Assembly: GCA_934394435.1 (NCBI GenBank)
Contig: CAKRRN010000003.1
Location: 1-64,000, forward strand
Length of the DNA: 64,000 bases
DNA from: an uncultured Bacteroidaceae bacterium
GTDB taxonomy: Bacteria; Bacteroidota; Bacteroidia; Bacteroidales; Bacteroidaceae
Direction: 5' to 3'
Shown: positions 35,221-44,539 of the stretch, piece after piece
Layout: each line of letters opens with the position of its first letter
Position numbering within the stretch: the stretch's first letter is position 1
The notes under the pieces: generated by a model
Seen by the model: the letters and a program-made list of their open reading frames with translations, nothing else
Databases searched by the model: none
What the model was told of the DNA's origin: nothing
Made by a program: the position numbers and the translations under genes

Positions 35221-35763
35221 TTATACCAGAGTGAAGATGTCGCGTGTGTTTCGCCCGAACCCATCATAGTCAAGTCCGTAGCCCACAATGAAATCGTTTG
35301 GTATCTCAAGGCAGCAATAGCGGATGTCTAAGCTAACCTTGAGTTTGCCAGGCTTCAGCAGCAGGGTACATACGTCAATGCTGCTGGGGTTGTGTCTCCT
35401 TAGTGTGTCCAGCATATGTGCCATTGTCACACCTGTGTCTACGATGTCCTCCACAATGATTATGGGTCGCCCAGTAATGTCAACGTTCAGTCCGATGAGT
35501 TCCCGAATGGATCCCGTGGTTTGCAGTCCCTGGTACGATGCCAGTTTTACAAACGAAATCTCACAGGGCAGGTCAACTTCTCTCAGCAAGTCGGCTGCAA
35601 AGATGAATGAGCCGTTCAGGACAGCCAGGAAAATTGGCTCTTGCCCTTTGTAATCCTCGCTGATACGTGCAGCCACTTCTTTTACGCGTTTTTGAATTTC
35701 CACTTCGGGAATAGATAGTGTAAAGGTCTTGTCCTTTACCTGTATGGTTTGTCTGTTGTTCAT
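35221..35763 (-). CDS. hpt: Hypoxanthine phosphoribosyltransferase
   Basis: This encodes 180 residues. The PRPP-binding loop is IIIVEDIVDTGVTM, preceded by FLAVLNGSFIFAADLLR and followed by the base-contact region DFIVGYGLDYDGFGRN. It salvages hypoxanthine and guanine to nucleotides. It opens the five-gene minus-strand operon. A TAATTTTG box lies just upstream (35782-35789, minus strand), without a clear -33 element. Confidence 0.95.
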   Translation of the reverse strand: MNNRQTIQVKDKTFTLSIPEVEIQKRVKEVAARISEDYKGQEPIFLAVLNGSFIFAADLLREVDLPCEISFVKLASYQGLQTTGSIRELIGLNVDITGRPIIIVEDIVDTGVTMAHMLDTLRRHNPSSIDVCTLLLKPGKLKVSLDIRYCCLEIPNDFIVGYGLDYDGFGRNTRDIFTLV

Positions 35764-35866
35764 ACTTGTGCTAATATGCTACAAAATTATGAAAAAATCC
35801 CCATAGAAAGCCCAGTTGACAATAAATTCTTATGTTTGGCATTCTGTGTATCCAGTGGAAAAGCAG

Positions 35867-35874
35867 TATCTTTG
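35867..35874 (+). promoter_or_regulatory. -7 box (TATCTTTG) almost touching the nnrD start
   Basis: TATCTTTG ends 4 bases before the ATG at 35879, so the transcript would start at or near the start codon. No good -33 element is present at 19-21 bases. Confidence 0.5.
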
Positions 35875-35878
35875 CACT

Positions 35879-36778
35879 ATGACTTATGTGTTGTCTCTGA
35901 CTGATGTTGCGAAAATGCTACGGCTGCGTCCCGAAGATGCCCATAAGGGTACCATGGGGCATGCCTGTCTGGTGGCAGGCAGTATGGGTGTCGCTGGCTG
36001 TGCAATGTTGGCTTCAGAGGCGTGCTTGCGCAGCGGTGTGGGCAAATTGACGGTTTGTACTCCAGAGTGTAACCGTCTGCTGTTGCAGATGGCTGTGCCT
36101 GAGGCTGTCTTGATGAATCCTTCTATGGAGGGAGTCTTGTTTGCTGGGTTTGAGAGGGGGAAATCTCTTCCTTGGCAGTCAGTGGGAGTAGGACCTGGTA
36201 TAGGGTTGGATGCTGGCGACATATTGGAAAGCATACTGATTCGGAGCGGTAGCTTGCCCTTGGTGGTTGATGCGGATGCTCTGCGCATTCTAGCATCTCG
36301 TCCTTGTCTGGCTGAATATATGCGCGGACGTGCTGTACTGACTCCTCATGCAGGAGAAATGAAGGCTTTGGCAGAAGGGCTACTAAAACAATCGCCAGAG
36401 GTCTCTGATTACCGTAGACTTCTTGAATTGGCTGTTCAGCTGGCAAAACAACAGGAATGGTGGGTGGTTTTGAAAGGGCATCCCACCCACATCTGCTCGC
36501 CAGATGGGAGCGTGTGGCTTTGCAATCGAGGAAATGCAGGAATGGCCACAGCAGGAAGTGGGGATGTGCTTACAGGTCTGCTTACAGGTTTGTTGGCACA
36601 AGGCTATCCTCTTTCGAGTGCTGTTCCCTTGGGCGTGTGGGTTCATTCTTCTGCAGGTGATTGTGCGGCATCTTCTCTGGGGCAGGAGTCTATGCTGGCG
36701 CGCGATATAATAGCTGCCTTTCCCGTTGCGTGGCGCGAGTTACATGAGTCTCATGATATGGAAAATAAAGGTTCATAA
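35879..36778 (+). CDS. nnrD: ADP/ATP-dependent NAD(P)H-hydrate dehydratase
   Basis: From ATG 35879 this encodes 299 residues. The open frame extends to 35816, but those codons have no family match. AHKGTMGHACLVAGSMGVAGCAML, abbreviated to HKGTMGHACLVAGS, GVGPGIG, VVDADAL, LTPHAGEM and GNAGMATAGSGDVLTG are NnrD signatures; GSGDVLTG is the nucleotide site. Only the dehydratase domain is present; the NnrE epimerase half is not attached. It repairs damaged NAD(P)HX. The start may be leaderless. The next gene begins 3 bases after its stop. Confidence 0.92.
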   Translation: MTYVLSLTDVAKMLRLRPEDAHKGTMGHACLVAGSMGVAGCAMLASEACLRSGVGKLTVCTPECNRLLLQMAVPEAVLMNPSMEGVLFAGFERGKSLPWQSVGVGPGIGLDAGDILESILIRSGSLPLVVDADALRILASRPCLAEYMRGRAVLTPHAGEMKALAEGLLKQSPEVSDYRRLLELAVQLAKQQEWWVVLKGHPTHICSPDGSVWLCNRGNAGMATAGSGDVLTGLLTGLLAQGYPLSSAVPLGVWVHSSAGDCAASSLGQESMLARDIIAAFPVAWRELHESHDMENKGS

Positions 36779-36781
36779 AAT

Positions 36782-37852
36782 ATGAATATTAGAAGAAATA
36801 TGATGCTGACCCTGATGTTGGCAACGGCATTGAGCGTACAGGCACAAACTGAGGTTGAATCGTTTGTGCCGGGAAGTACCTTGGAAGGTATTTCTTATTT
36901 CCTGCCACGAACAGTTTTTCGTGTGGTAATCAAAGCGGACAAGACGGTTACCAAGCCAGGTGATTTCTATAAGTATGCGGAGCGATATTTGCATCTTAGA
37001 AATGTTCCAACATCGGAAAGTGTGCATTGGGAAATCAAAAGCATCACGCTGGAACCCTATGGAGTGCCAGACAAGACAAAGGCTTACAGCATTAAACTGA
37101 AGAGCAAAACAGTAGCTCCCTTGGTGGGACTCAGCCGTGACGGGATTCTCTTGAGCATCAATACCGATGCTGACGAGACTGTGTTGTCTGCGCTGCCACA
37201 GTCTTCTCAAGACCCCGCACCTGCAGATCCACGTAGCTTTATGACACAGGAGATACTCTCTGCTGGTAGTACAGCAAAAATGGCAGAGCTCTGTGCTCAG
37301 GAAATATATGATATTCGCGAGAGCCGTAATGCTCTGGTGCGTGGTGAGGCAGATAATACCCCGAAGGATGGCGCTCAACTTCAGCTCATGCTTAGTCAAC
37401 TGGCTCAGCAGGACCAGGCACTTACATCACTCTTCGGCGGTACGCAGTATACTACCCATGAAGTGTTTTCCATGACTTATGATCCACAGCAAGACACGGA
37501 TCGCGACATTCTGTTTCGTTTCTCCCAGAAACTAGGAGTGGTGGATGCTGATGATTTGGCTGGAGACCCTGTCTATATTAGTGTGAAGCGAACAGAGACT
37601 TTACCTCCCACGGTAGTGGACGAACAGGTGGCAAAGAAAAAAGGCAAGATGGAGAGGGGAGTATATTATAATGTTCCCGCGCGCGCAAAACTGGTTGTCT
37701 TCACTCCACAGAAGGAATACTGTCAATTGGAGACTCCCATGGGGCAGTTTGGGAGTGTGGAGATTCTTTCCAATCTGCTCTTTGACAAAAAGACTACCAC
37801 CAAGGTGACTTTCTTCCAGAATACGGGAGGCACTAAGGATGTGATGGAATAG
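36782..37852 (+). CDS. DUF4831 family protein
   Basis: This encodes 356 residues with a signal peptide (about 1-20, ending SVQAQ). Phrases GISYFLPRTVFRVVIKADKTV (key part YFLPRTVFRVVI), KPGDFYKYAERYL and GLSRDGILLSIN match DUF4831, a Bacteroidetes family with no assigned role, probably in the periplasm or outer membrane. It is translated in close succession to nnrD (3-base gap), which is more likely an operon convenience than a shared pathway. Confidence 0.85.
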   Translation: MNIRRNMMLTLMLATALSVQAQTEVESFVPGSTLEGISYFLPRTVFRVVIKADKTVTKPGDFYKYAERYLHLRNVPTSESVHWEIKSITLEPYGVPDKTKAYSIKLKSKTVAPLVGLSRDGILLSINTDADETVLSALPQSSQDPAPADPRSFMTQEILSAGSTAKMAELCAQEIYDIRESRNALVRGEADNTPKDGAQLQLMLSQLAQQDQALTSLFGGTQYTTHEVFSMTYDPQQDTDRDILFRFSQKLGVVDADDLAGDPVYISVKRTETLPPTVVDEQVAKKKGKMERGVYYNVPARAKLVVFTPQKEYCQLETPMGQFGSVEILSNLLFDKKTTTKVTFFQNTGGTKDVME

Positions 37853-37930
37853 AAAGAATAAAAAGAATTAATACAGAAATCGGAACGTTTAGGAATAGAC
37901 TAATACGACAACCAAAATAACAAAATCAAA

Positions 37931-38701
37931 ATGAAAAAAATGATTCTCATGGCTGCTGTTCTGATGATGGCGGCTGGTGCTAATGCGCAAAAAAAAGAGT
38001 ATCCCAAACAAGAGAAGATGAAGCCTGGCATGTCTGAATACTGGACTCCTCAACCAAAGGTGGTGACACCTGGCGATGAGAAGACTTCTTCTGCTCCTAA
38101 TGACGCCATAGTGTTGTTTGATGGTAAGGACCTTTCGGCTTGGACTAACGGAGATGGGACAGCGGAAGCAGGATGGGTCGTGAAAAAAGGCATTATGACT
38201 GTAGATAAGAGCAAGGGCGATATTGTCACAAAGGAGAAGTTCGGCAGTTTCCAGTTGCATTTGGAATGGCGCGTTCCAGAAGGAATTACCGGTGAGAGTC
38301 AAGCACGAGGCAATAGCGGAGTGTTTCTCCAAGACAAGTACGAGATTCAGATTCTGGATTGCTATCAAAATGAAACCTATGTCAATGGTATGACAGGTAG
38401 TATCTACAAGCAGACTCCTCCATTGGCGAATGTTATGCGTAAGCCTGGCGAATGGAATGTGTATGACATTATCTATACAGCTCCAGTCTTTAAGGAAGAT
38501 GGTACATATCTTTATCATCCTTATGTGACAGTCATTCAGAATGGCGTGGTGCTGCAGAATCATACAGAGATATGGGGAACTACGGAGTATATCGGTTGGC
38601 CACGTACGGTGCAACATGGCGACGGTCCTATCCGTTTGCAATCTCATGGCGATCCCAGTGCTCCTATTTCTTTTCGGAATATTTGGATTCGTAAAATGTA
38701 G
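37931..38701 (+). CDS. DUF1080 (3-keto-disaccharide hydrolase-like) protein
   Basis: This encodes 256 residues with a signal peptide (ending GANAQ). The domain (PF06439) shows IVLFDGKDLSAWTN, FGSFQLHLEWRVPEG, RGNSGVFLQDKYEIQILD (key part GNSGVFLQ) and GPIRLQSHGDPSAPISFRNIWIR (key part GPIRLQSHG). Members bind or hydrolyse keto-glycosides; this one's substrate is unknown. A terminator follows. It could be co-transcribed with nnrD and the DUF4831 gene, since no promoter is clear in the 78-base gap. Confidence 0.9.
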   Translation: MKKMILMAAVLMMAAGANAQKKEYPKQEKMKPGMSEYWTPQPKVVTPGDEKTSSAPNDAIVLFDGKDLSAWTNGDGTAEAGWVVKKGIMTVDKSKGDIVTKEKFGSFQLHLEWRVPEGITGESQARGNSGVFLQDKYEIQILDCYQNETYVNGMTGSIYKQTPPLANVMRKPGEWNVYDIIYTAPVFKEDGTYLYHPYVTVIQNGVVLQNHTEIWGTTEYIGWPRTVQHGDGPIRLQSHGDPSAPISFRNIWIRKM

Positions 38702-38761
38702 TTGACAAGGTGAATGCTGGATTTGACGTCTGCTTCTCAACCGTCATTTCTTAGTGTAAAG

Positions 38762-38816
38762 CATCATACTATGTGTTTGGGCATTTGTGCAAAATGCATT
38801 CTCGCACAGTATGATG
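38762..38816 (+). terminator. Intrinsic terminator after the DUF1080 gene
   Basis: CATCATACT (38762-38770) pairs with AGTATGATG (38808-38816), with a smaller nested hairpin, and a long T-rich run follows (TTTTTTTCTTTCTTTT). Confidence 0.85.
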
Positions 38817-38887
38817 TTTTTTTCTTTCTTTTCTGAGAAGAATGTTGCCTAAAGGGAATTTTGTGCGAATATTTTGTTAATATTTTA

Positions 38888-38917
38888 TTGCGTTATAAAC
38901 GAAAAAATATATCTTTG
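38888..38917 (+). promoter_or_regulatory. Promoter of the CapD-like gene (TTG-N19-TATCTTTG)
   Basis: TTG (38888-38890) and TATCTTTG (38910-38917) are 19 bases apart. The leader would be about 185 nt, longer than usual, and carries the 15-bp tandem repeat. Confidence 0.75.
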
Positions 38918-39052
38918 CATGTACGAAAGAAAACTTTACCATTTTTAGGTGAAAAGCGGAGCAGGACAGTCGTGTGGTGGAACATGGTTGATGAATAATG
39001 CTGTGTGGTCAATGGGCATCGGACGTGTCTGTTTTGAGGTGCAGCGCTTGTA

Positions 39053-39082
39053 CGTGTCTGTCTAGCTCGTGTCTGTCTAGCT
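39053..39082 (+). repeat. Tandem 15-bp repeat in a leader
   Basis: CGTGTCTGTCTAGCT occurs twice in a row (39053-39067, 39068-39082), with a partial third copy (ACGTGTCTGT) near 39023. It lies just before the start of the CapD-like gene. Confidence 0.85.
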
Positions 39083-39108
39083 TTAGAGAAATTAGATAAA
39101 TAAGTGAC

Positions 39109-41028
39109 ATGAACGTATTACATAATTTTAGTAAGTGGATTTTCGATAGGGGTGCTATGCCATATTGGTGTATCCTTGTCTATGATAGTTTTTCGGTATT
39201 GGCCTCTGGCTTGTTCGTGTTCTGTCTTCAGCATGGCTTCATAGGATTGATTGACCATTTGCCTCAAGTGATACTGGGAATGAGCATCTGCTTGCTTGTG
39301 TATGTGGCGATGTTCTTTCTCTTCCATACTTTCAATGGCGTTCTTCGCTATTCTTCGTTCATAGACCTTCATCGAGTGGCATATTCCACTTTTTCTGCAG
39401 GGCTCATCGTATGCTTGCTCCATCAAGCTCAAGTTCATCTGGGACTGACGCCTTATATGCTTGTGCCGCGTTTCCTTAGCGGACTGCAACTGTTTATGGC
39501 TGCAACGATGCTAATGTGGTCTCCCAGAATTGCGGTGAAGATACTTCATGACAATTATTCGCGCGACTATAATTGTAAGAATGTGTTCATCTATGGATGC
39601 ATGGAGGGTGGAGTGGCTATTGCCAAGAGCATACGCACGGAGTCTCCTTCCCGTTATCGTGTCAAGGGCTTTGTCTCTACAGACAAGTCTCTTCTCTCCT
39701 CAAGACTCATGGGCGAGAAGGTGTATTACGATGACGAGAATTTGGTGAGTACCATGCTGCAGAATAATGCTAAGACACTACTGGTATCGCCCATACAAAC
39801 AGATCGTTTCACACATCGTGATGAGCTTATCAACGCGCTTCTGGCTGCTGGTATCAAGATTATGATGGTGCCAAAGGCTGAGGAGTGGAATGGAAAAACC
39901 GAGTTCTCTCATACCCAACTTCATGAGGTAGACATCGAAGACCTCCTTCCGCGTGATAAGATAGAGGTGGATATGAACGTTATAGGAAAAATGCTTTCCG
40001 GACGTCGTATTCTCATTACGGGAGCAGCAGGAAGCATAGGATCAGAAATGGCTCGTCAGGTAGCCTGCTTCAAACCTTCAGAGTTGATTCTTGTGGATCA
40101 GGCGGAAACTCCCATGCACGACGTGCGTCTCTATATGGCACGTAACCATGCGGACCTCAAGGTATGGACCATCGTGGGTTCTATTACCAATTCTTCGCAG
40201 ATGCAGCAAATCTTCTCAGAGCATAAGCCAGAGTATGTGTTCCATGCCGCAGCCTACAAGCATGTGCCTATGATGGAGGACAATCCAGCTATGGCTATAC
40301 AGAATAATGTTTTTGGTACTCGTGTGATAGCAGATTTGGCAGTGAAATACGGAACAAAGAAATTTGTGATGATTTCTACGGACAAGGCGGTAAATCCCAC
40401 TAACGTAATGGGATGCAGTAAGCGCATTTGTGAGATATATTGCCAGGCACTCAATAAGGCCATACAGGATGGGGATATCAAGGGAGAAACGCAGTTTGTC
40501 ACTACTCGTTTCGGTAATGTGCTCGGGTCAAATGGCAGTGTGATTCCTATCTTCAAGGAACAGATTCGTAAGGGTGGACCTGTGACCGTCACTCATAAGG
40601 ATATCATACGCTTCTTCATGCTGATACCTGAGGCATGCCGTCTGGTGCTCGAAGCAGGAACAATGGGCAATGGTGGAGAGATTTTCGTGTTCGATATGGG
40701 CGAGCCTGTACGAATAGCAGATTTAGCACAACGGATGATTGACCTATCGGGTGCAAAAAATGTGAAGATACAATACACGGGGCTTCGTGATGGAGAGAAG
40801 CTTTATGAGGAAGTATTGAACGATGCAGAGCTGACCAAGCCTACGGTTCATCCTAAGATAAAAGTGGCTGTGGTGCGCGAGTATCCTTACGATTTGGCTC
40901 TGAAGAACGAAAAGGAACTCTACGAACTATCGCTTCATTATGACGACATGGCTATCGTGAAGAAGATGAAGGAAATAGTACCTGAATACAAGAGCATGCA
41001 CAGTAAATACCAGCAGTTAGACAAGTAG
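39109..41028 (+). CDS. Membrane-bound nucleotide-sugar 4,6-dehydratase (CapD/FlaA1 type)
   Basis: This encodes 639 residues. Four to five N-terminal transmembrane segments precede a first Rossmann-like region (NVFIYGCMEGGVAIAKSI) and then the dehydratase domain with GAAGSIG (residues 305-311). The catalytic MxxxK of this family (Met434, Lys438 in NVMGCSKR) replaces the classical YxxxK. MEDNPA, STDKAVNPTN and RDGEKLYEE complete the match. Such enzymes convert UDP-GlcNAc or related sugars to 4-keto-6-deoxy forms for surface glycans. It is monocistronic behind a long leader and stands 10 kb from the polysaccharide operon. Confidence 0.93.
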   Translation: MNVLHNFSKWIFDRGAMPYWCILVYDSFSVLASGLFVFCLQHGFIGLIDHLPQVILGMSICLLVYVAMFFLFHTFNGVLRYSSFIDLHRVAYSTFSAGLIVCLLHQAQVHLGLTPYMLVPRFLSGLQLFMAATMLMWSPRIAVKILHDNYSRDYNCKNVFIYGCMEGGVAIAKSIRTESPSRYRVKGFVSTDKSLLSSRLMGEKVYYDDENLVSTMLQNNAKTLLVSPIQTDRFTHRDELINALLAAGIKIMMVPKAEEWNGKTEFSHTQLHEVDIEDLLPRDKIEVDMNVIGKMLSGRRILITGAAGSIGSEMARQVACFKPSELILVDQAETPMHDVRLYMARNHADLKVWTIVGSITNSSQMQQIFSEHKPEYVFHAAAYKHVPMMEDNPAMAIQNNVFGTRVIADLAVKYGTKKFVMISTDKAVNPTNVMGCSKRICEIYCQALNKAIQDGDIKGETQFVTTRFGNVLGSNGSVIPIFKEQIRKGGPVTVTHKDIIRFFMLIPEACRLVLEAGTMGNGGEIFVFDMGEPVRIADLAQRMIDLSGAKNVKIQYTGLRDGEKLYEEVLNDAELTKPTVHPKIKVAVVREYPYDLALKNEKELYELSLHYDDMAIVKKMKEIVPEYKSMHSKYQQLDK

Positions 41029-41057
41029 TCTCCTGCGTCTGAAAACATATTTCTTAG

Positions 41058-41092
41058 AAGGCCACTCGTATCACATAGATATGGGTGGTCTT
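41058..41092 (+). terminator. Intrinsic terminator of the CapD-like gene
   Basis: About 12-14 bp of stem including G-T pairs (GGCCACTCGTAT with ATATGGGTGGTC) are followed by TTGTTTTTTT. Confidence 0.85.
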
Positions 41093-41226
41093 GTTTTTTT
41101 CCCCCAGAAGAAAGGTTGATAAGGAATGGAAAAAGCTATCCATCTGCCGAATAGGTGTCTTACTTTGGTCTGATGAATGATTTGGGTTTTATGGGCAAAA
41201 GAGTTAGGATACTATTTTGTTTCCAA

Positions 41227-41269
41227 CTTTGAAATATACATTTCGCGACGTGAAATATATATTTCAAAG
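41227..41269. repeat. Large palindrome with GAAATATA arms
   Basis: CTTTGAAATATA (41227-41238) pairs with TATATTTCAAAG (41258-41269), and ATTTCGCGACGTGAAAT inside folds again. A second, looser unit (ATTTCGCAATGTGAAACA) follows at about 41282-41300. Confidence 0.8.
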
Positions 41270-41460
41270 TTTGGTATATTTATTTCGCAATGTGAAACAT
41301 TCAGGTTACGCCTAATAGGCAAGTAAGCTGGCTTATAAGTATTGGCGATGTTTGTGAGTTCGAATGAAAAAAGTAGGTGAAAAGTAGGTGAAAAGAATAA
41401 AAGCAGGTGTGAGATTGTGAGAAATTTGGGCGCGTTATCCAAAGGAATTGAAAGAAATGC

Positions 41461-41491
41461 TTGTGCATCCTATAGAAAAATTCTAATTTTG
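41461..41491 (+). promoter_or_regulatory. sppA promoter (TTG-N20-TAATTTTG)
   Basis: TTG (41461-41463) and TAATTTTG (41484-41491) are 20 bases apart, about 70 bases before the sppA ATG. Confidence 0.65.
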
Positions 41492-41563
41492 TGACAACTT
41501 ACTTATATATAAAGGGTATGTGTGGGTGCTATGCATATCTTCGGAACAAATAAAAAAAACAAA

Positions 41564-43333
41564 ATGAAAGATTTTATCAAGTACACAATGGCCACAGTGG
41601 TGGGACTTGTGCTAGTCGGTATCATCATGGGAATACTCACCATCGTGTCGATGGCGGGAATGGTAGCTAGCGAGGGTATGTCATCGCCTATAGAGAAAAA
41701 GTCTGTGCTACGCATTACCCTGCAGGGTAGTATGGTGGAACGCGCAGGAGAACAGAGTCCACTGGCTATGCTGGGCGGTGAGCTTTCTCAACAGATAGCT
41801 TTGGATGAGGCTATGCAGGCTCTCGAAAAGGCAGCTAAGAATGATAAGATAGAAGGAATCTTCCTGGAAGGAGGTGCGTTTAGTGCTTATCCTGCCGAAA
41901 CGCAGGAGTTGCGCCAGGCTTTGCTTAAATTCAAGAAAAGTGGCAAGTGGATTGTCGCTTATGGAGATACCTATTCACGTGCTGCCTATTATTTGTGCTC
42001 GGTGGCGGATAAGGTTTACCTCAATCCTATAGGAATGATAGAGTGGAGTGGCTTAAGCAGCAATCCCATGTTCTTTACAGGACTGATGAAAAAGGTTGGT
42101 GTTAAGATGCAGGTGTTCAAAGTGGGTACCTACAAGAGTGCTGTAGAGCCGTATATTGCTGAGCAGATGAGTGACGCTAACCGCGAACAGGTGAGTAGTT
42201 ACCAACAAAGCATCTGGAAGAATATGTTGAAAGAGGTGGCTAAGAGCCGAAAGACAACCGCACAGGCGTTGGACTTGCTGGCTGATAGTCTAACTTTTCT
42301 GTCAGACCCCCAAGTCAGCGTAAAGGGAGGACTGGTAGATAAGACTTGTTATCGTGATGAGGTGAAAAAGGAGTTGAAAAAACGTACCAAGACAGATGAT
42401 GATGAAAGTCTCTGTTTCGTGAGTCTTACGGATGTGGCAAAATCCGAAGAGTTGAACGATAAGGTGGATGACGAAGTAGCCGTATATTATGCTTGTGGTG
42501 AGATAAAGGATGATGTAACGGGAAGTTTTAGTCAGGAGAGCGTTATTACCGCCAAGCAGATGACAAAGGATTTGCAAGACTTGCGTGAGGATGATGACGT
42601 GAAGGCTGTGGTGCTGCGTGTCAACAGTCCTGGCGGATCTGCATATGCCAGCGAACAGATTTGGCATGAGGTGCAACTGCTGAGCAAAGAGAAGCCCGTG
42701 ATTGTAAGTATGGGTGCTCTGGCAGCCAGCGGTGGTTACTATATCAGCTGTGGCGCAAACAAGATTTATGCAGAGCCCACTACTCTGACTGGTAGTATTG
42801 GCATCTTCGGAATGATTCCTGACGCATCTGAGTTGATGACAGAAAAACTCGGATTGAGTTTTGATGTTGTGAAGACCAATAAGCTAAGTGACTTCGGAGC
42901 CATGGGACGTCCTCTCAATGAGACAGAATGCAGACTGATGCAAGCATACGTTAACCAGGGCTACGAACTCTTCACAGGTCGCGTGGCACAAGGTAGGCAT
43001 ATGCCTCAAGATAGTGTGAAGGCTATCGCAGAAGGTCGCGTTTGGACAGGAGAGCAAGCTCTGAAAATTGGATTAGTAGACCAATTGGGTAACCTTGACG
43101 AGGCTATTGCTGCGGCTGCCAAGGCTGCGAAGGTGAAGAAATACAGTGTAGGACGTTATCCAGAGCCAGCTCCTTGGTATGCGTCGATGCTCCAGAGCAA
43201 GAAAGCTGACTATATGGACAGTCAGATGCGTGCAACATTGGGTGACCTCTATCCCGCCTTCTGCATTATCCGTAGCCTCAAGACTCAAAACCCGGTACAA
43301 GCAAGAATGACCTTCATACCGGACTTCAAGTAA
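41564..43333 (+). CDS. sppA: Signal peptide peptidase SppA, 67K type
   Basis: From ATG 41564 this encodes 589 residues; the frame also opens at a GTG (41522), but the A-rich stretch before 41564 and the following membrane anchor (YTMATVVGLVLVGIIMGI) favour the ATG. Two ClpP-like halves are present. The catalytic pair is Lys191 (TYKSAVEPY) in the first half and Ser389 (GALAASGGYY) in the second, as in the E. coli enzyme. It degrades cleaved signal peptides in the membrane. A bidirectional hairpin follows before lpxK. Confidence 0.95.
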   Translation: MKDFIKYTMATVVGLVLVGIIMGILTIVSMAGMVASEGMSSPIEKKSVLRITLQGSMVERAGEQSPLAMLGGELSQQIALDEAMQALEKAAKNDKIEGIFLEGGAFSAYPAETQELRQALLKFKKSGKWIVAYGDTYSRAAYYLCSVADKVYLNPIGMIEWSGLSSNPMFFTGLMKKVGVKMQVFKVGTYKSAVEPYIAEQMSDANREQVSSYQQSIWKNMLKEVAKSRKTTAQALDLLADSLTFLSDPQVSVKGGLVDKTCYRDEVKKELKKRTKTDDDESLCFVSLTDVAKSEELNDKVDDEVAVYYACGEIKDDVTGSFSQESVITAKQMTKDLQDLREDDDVKAVVLRVNSPGGSAYASEQIWHEVQLLSKEKPVIVSMGALAASGGYYISCGANKIYAEPTTLTGSIGIFGMIPDASELMTEKLGLSFDVVKTNKLSDFGAMGRPLNETECRLMQAYVNQGYELFTGRVAQGRHMPQDSVKAIAEGRVWTGEQALKIGLVDQLGNLDEAIAAAAKAAKVKKYSVGRYPEPAPWYASMLQSKKADYMDSQMRATLGDLYPAFCIIRSLKTQNPVQARMTFIPDFK

Positions 43334-43356
43334 GAAAACGGTTCGTAAAAAAAAAG

Positions 43357-43398
43357 CGGACAGGACTTTCCACACGTGAGCGTGAAACGCCCTGTCCG
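43357..43398. terminator. Hairpin terminator after sppA
   Basis: CGGACAGG (43357-43364) pairs with CCTGTCCG (43391-43398); on the plus strand TTGTATATTCTC follows, and the A-run before it would serve the other strand. Confidence 0.7.
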
Positions 43399-43435
43399 TT
43401 GTATATTCTCTCTTTAGCTCCACCCACATACGCAC

Positions 43436-44539
43436 ATGGAAGGTGATCATATTAAAATAAACAAGTGGATGTTGCCGCTCAGTCTGTTGTACGGAGCAGG
43501 AATATCACTTCGGAATGCCCTATACAATCTGGGCATACTGAAGAGTCATACGTACGGGATACCCATCATAGATGTGGGTAACATCACCGTGGGTGGGACA
43601 GGAAAAACGCCACATATAGAATATTTGGTAAGACTTCTCTCTTCAAAATATAAGGTGGCAATACTCAGTAGGGGATATAAGCGCAAGAGTCATGGGTATG
43701 TGTTGGCAGACCAAGATACGCCTATGGTAAAGATAGGCGATGAGCCTTGGCAGATGAAGCAGAAATTCCCAAACGTATATGTGGCAGTAGATACCAATCG
43801 CTGTCGGGGGATAGATCGGCTTTGCACAGACAGCACTACACGGGATGTGCAAGTCATACTGCTTGATGACGCTTACCAATACCGTCATGTAAAACCTGGG
43901 CTAAACATCCTGCTGATAGACTATCATCGGATGATTACCGAAGACCGTCTGCTTCCTGCTGGACGTTTGCGTGAGAAAATAGAAGCGAAGGACAGAGCTG
44001 ATATTGTTGTTGTAACCAAGTGCCCTCCTGCGGTAACGCCTATGGGATTCAGAGTACTGCGTTCGGTGCTTCATCTTAAACCTTTCCAAGAGTTATATTA
44101 CAGCTCTATTCAATATGGTGCACTCACGTGCATGGACACAGGGGAGAGCCTTCGGTTAGAAGAACTACGTAGCCGCAACATACATATCCTGCTTCTTATG
44201 GGTATTGGGAATCCTCTTCAGATGGAGCAAGACATACGAAGATACGCCCAGCACGTTACTTCCATGCCTTTTGCTGATCACCATTACTATTCAAGTCAGG
44301 ATCTTAGCCTCATTAAGGATAAGTTTGAACAAATGCCTGCGCCTCGCATAATTGTCACTACAGAGAAAGATGCCAGTAGGCTACAGAATCATAAGAACTT
44401 GAATCCTGAAATTAGTAAAAATATATACGTACTGCCCATTGAGGTGCAATTCATGAGAGACGAAGGCAAAACGTTCAATCAAAAGATAAAAGATTATGTA
44501 CGCGAAAATTCAAGAAACAGCAACCTGGCTCAGGGATAG
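43436..44539 (+). CDS. lpxK: Tetraacyldisaccharide 4'-kinase
   Basis: This encodes 367 residues. VGNITVGGTGKTPHIEYLVRLL (key part GNITVGGTGKTP) is the P-loop, with ILSRGYKRKSHGY and VILLDDAYQYRHVKPGLNILLID (key part LLDDAYQYR) as lipid A kinase signatures. It adds the 4'-phosphate of lipid A at the inner membrane. The last 44 bases overlap the start of the purine nucleoside phosphorylase gene, an unusual length for coupled genes. Confidence 0.95.
   Translation: MEGDHIKINKWMLPLSLLYGAGISLRNALYNLGILKSHTYGIPIIDVGNITVGGTGKTPHIEYLVRLLSSKYKVAILSRGYKRKSHGYVLADQDTPMVKIGDEPWQMKQKFPNVYVAVDTNRCRGIDRLCTDSTTRDVQVILLDDAYQYRHVKPGLNILLIDYHRMITEDRLLPAGRLREKIEAKDRADIVVVTKCPPAVTPMGFRVLRSVLHLKPFQELYYSSIQYGALTCMDTGESLRLEELRSRNIHILLLMGIGNPLQMEQDIRRYAQHVTSMPFADHHYYSSQDLSLIKDKFEQMPAPRIIVTTEKDASRLQNHKNLNPEISKNIYVLPIEVQFMRDEGKTFNQKIKDYVRENSRNSNLAQG

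Larger units (their letters stand above)
38702..39108. other. Gene-less stretch before the CapD-like gene
   Basis: It holds the terminator of the previous gene, a promoter, and a long leader ending with a tandem 15-bp repeat. No ORF stands out. Confidence 0.6.
41029..41563. other. Gene-less stretch before sppA
   Basis: It holds a terminator, a degenerate copy of the dispersed element (GATGAATGATTTGGGTTTTA, about 41170-41190), a large palindrome with a second related unit, and the sppA promoter. Confidence 0.6.
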
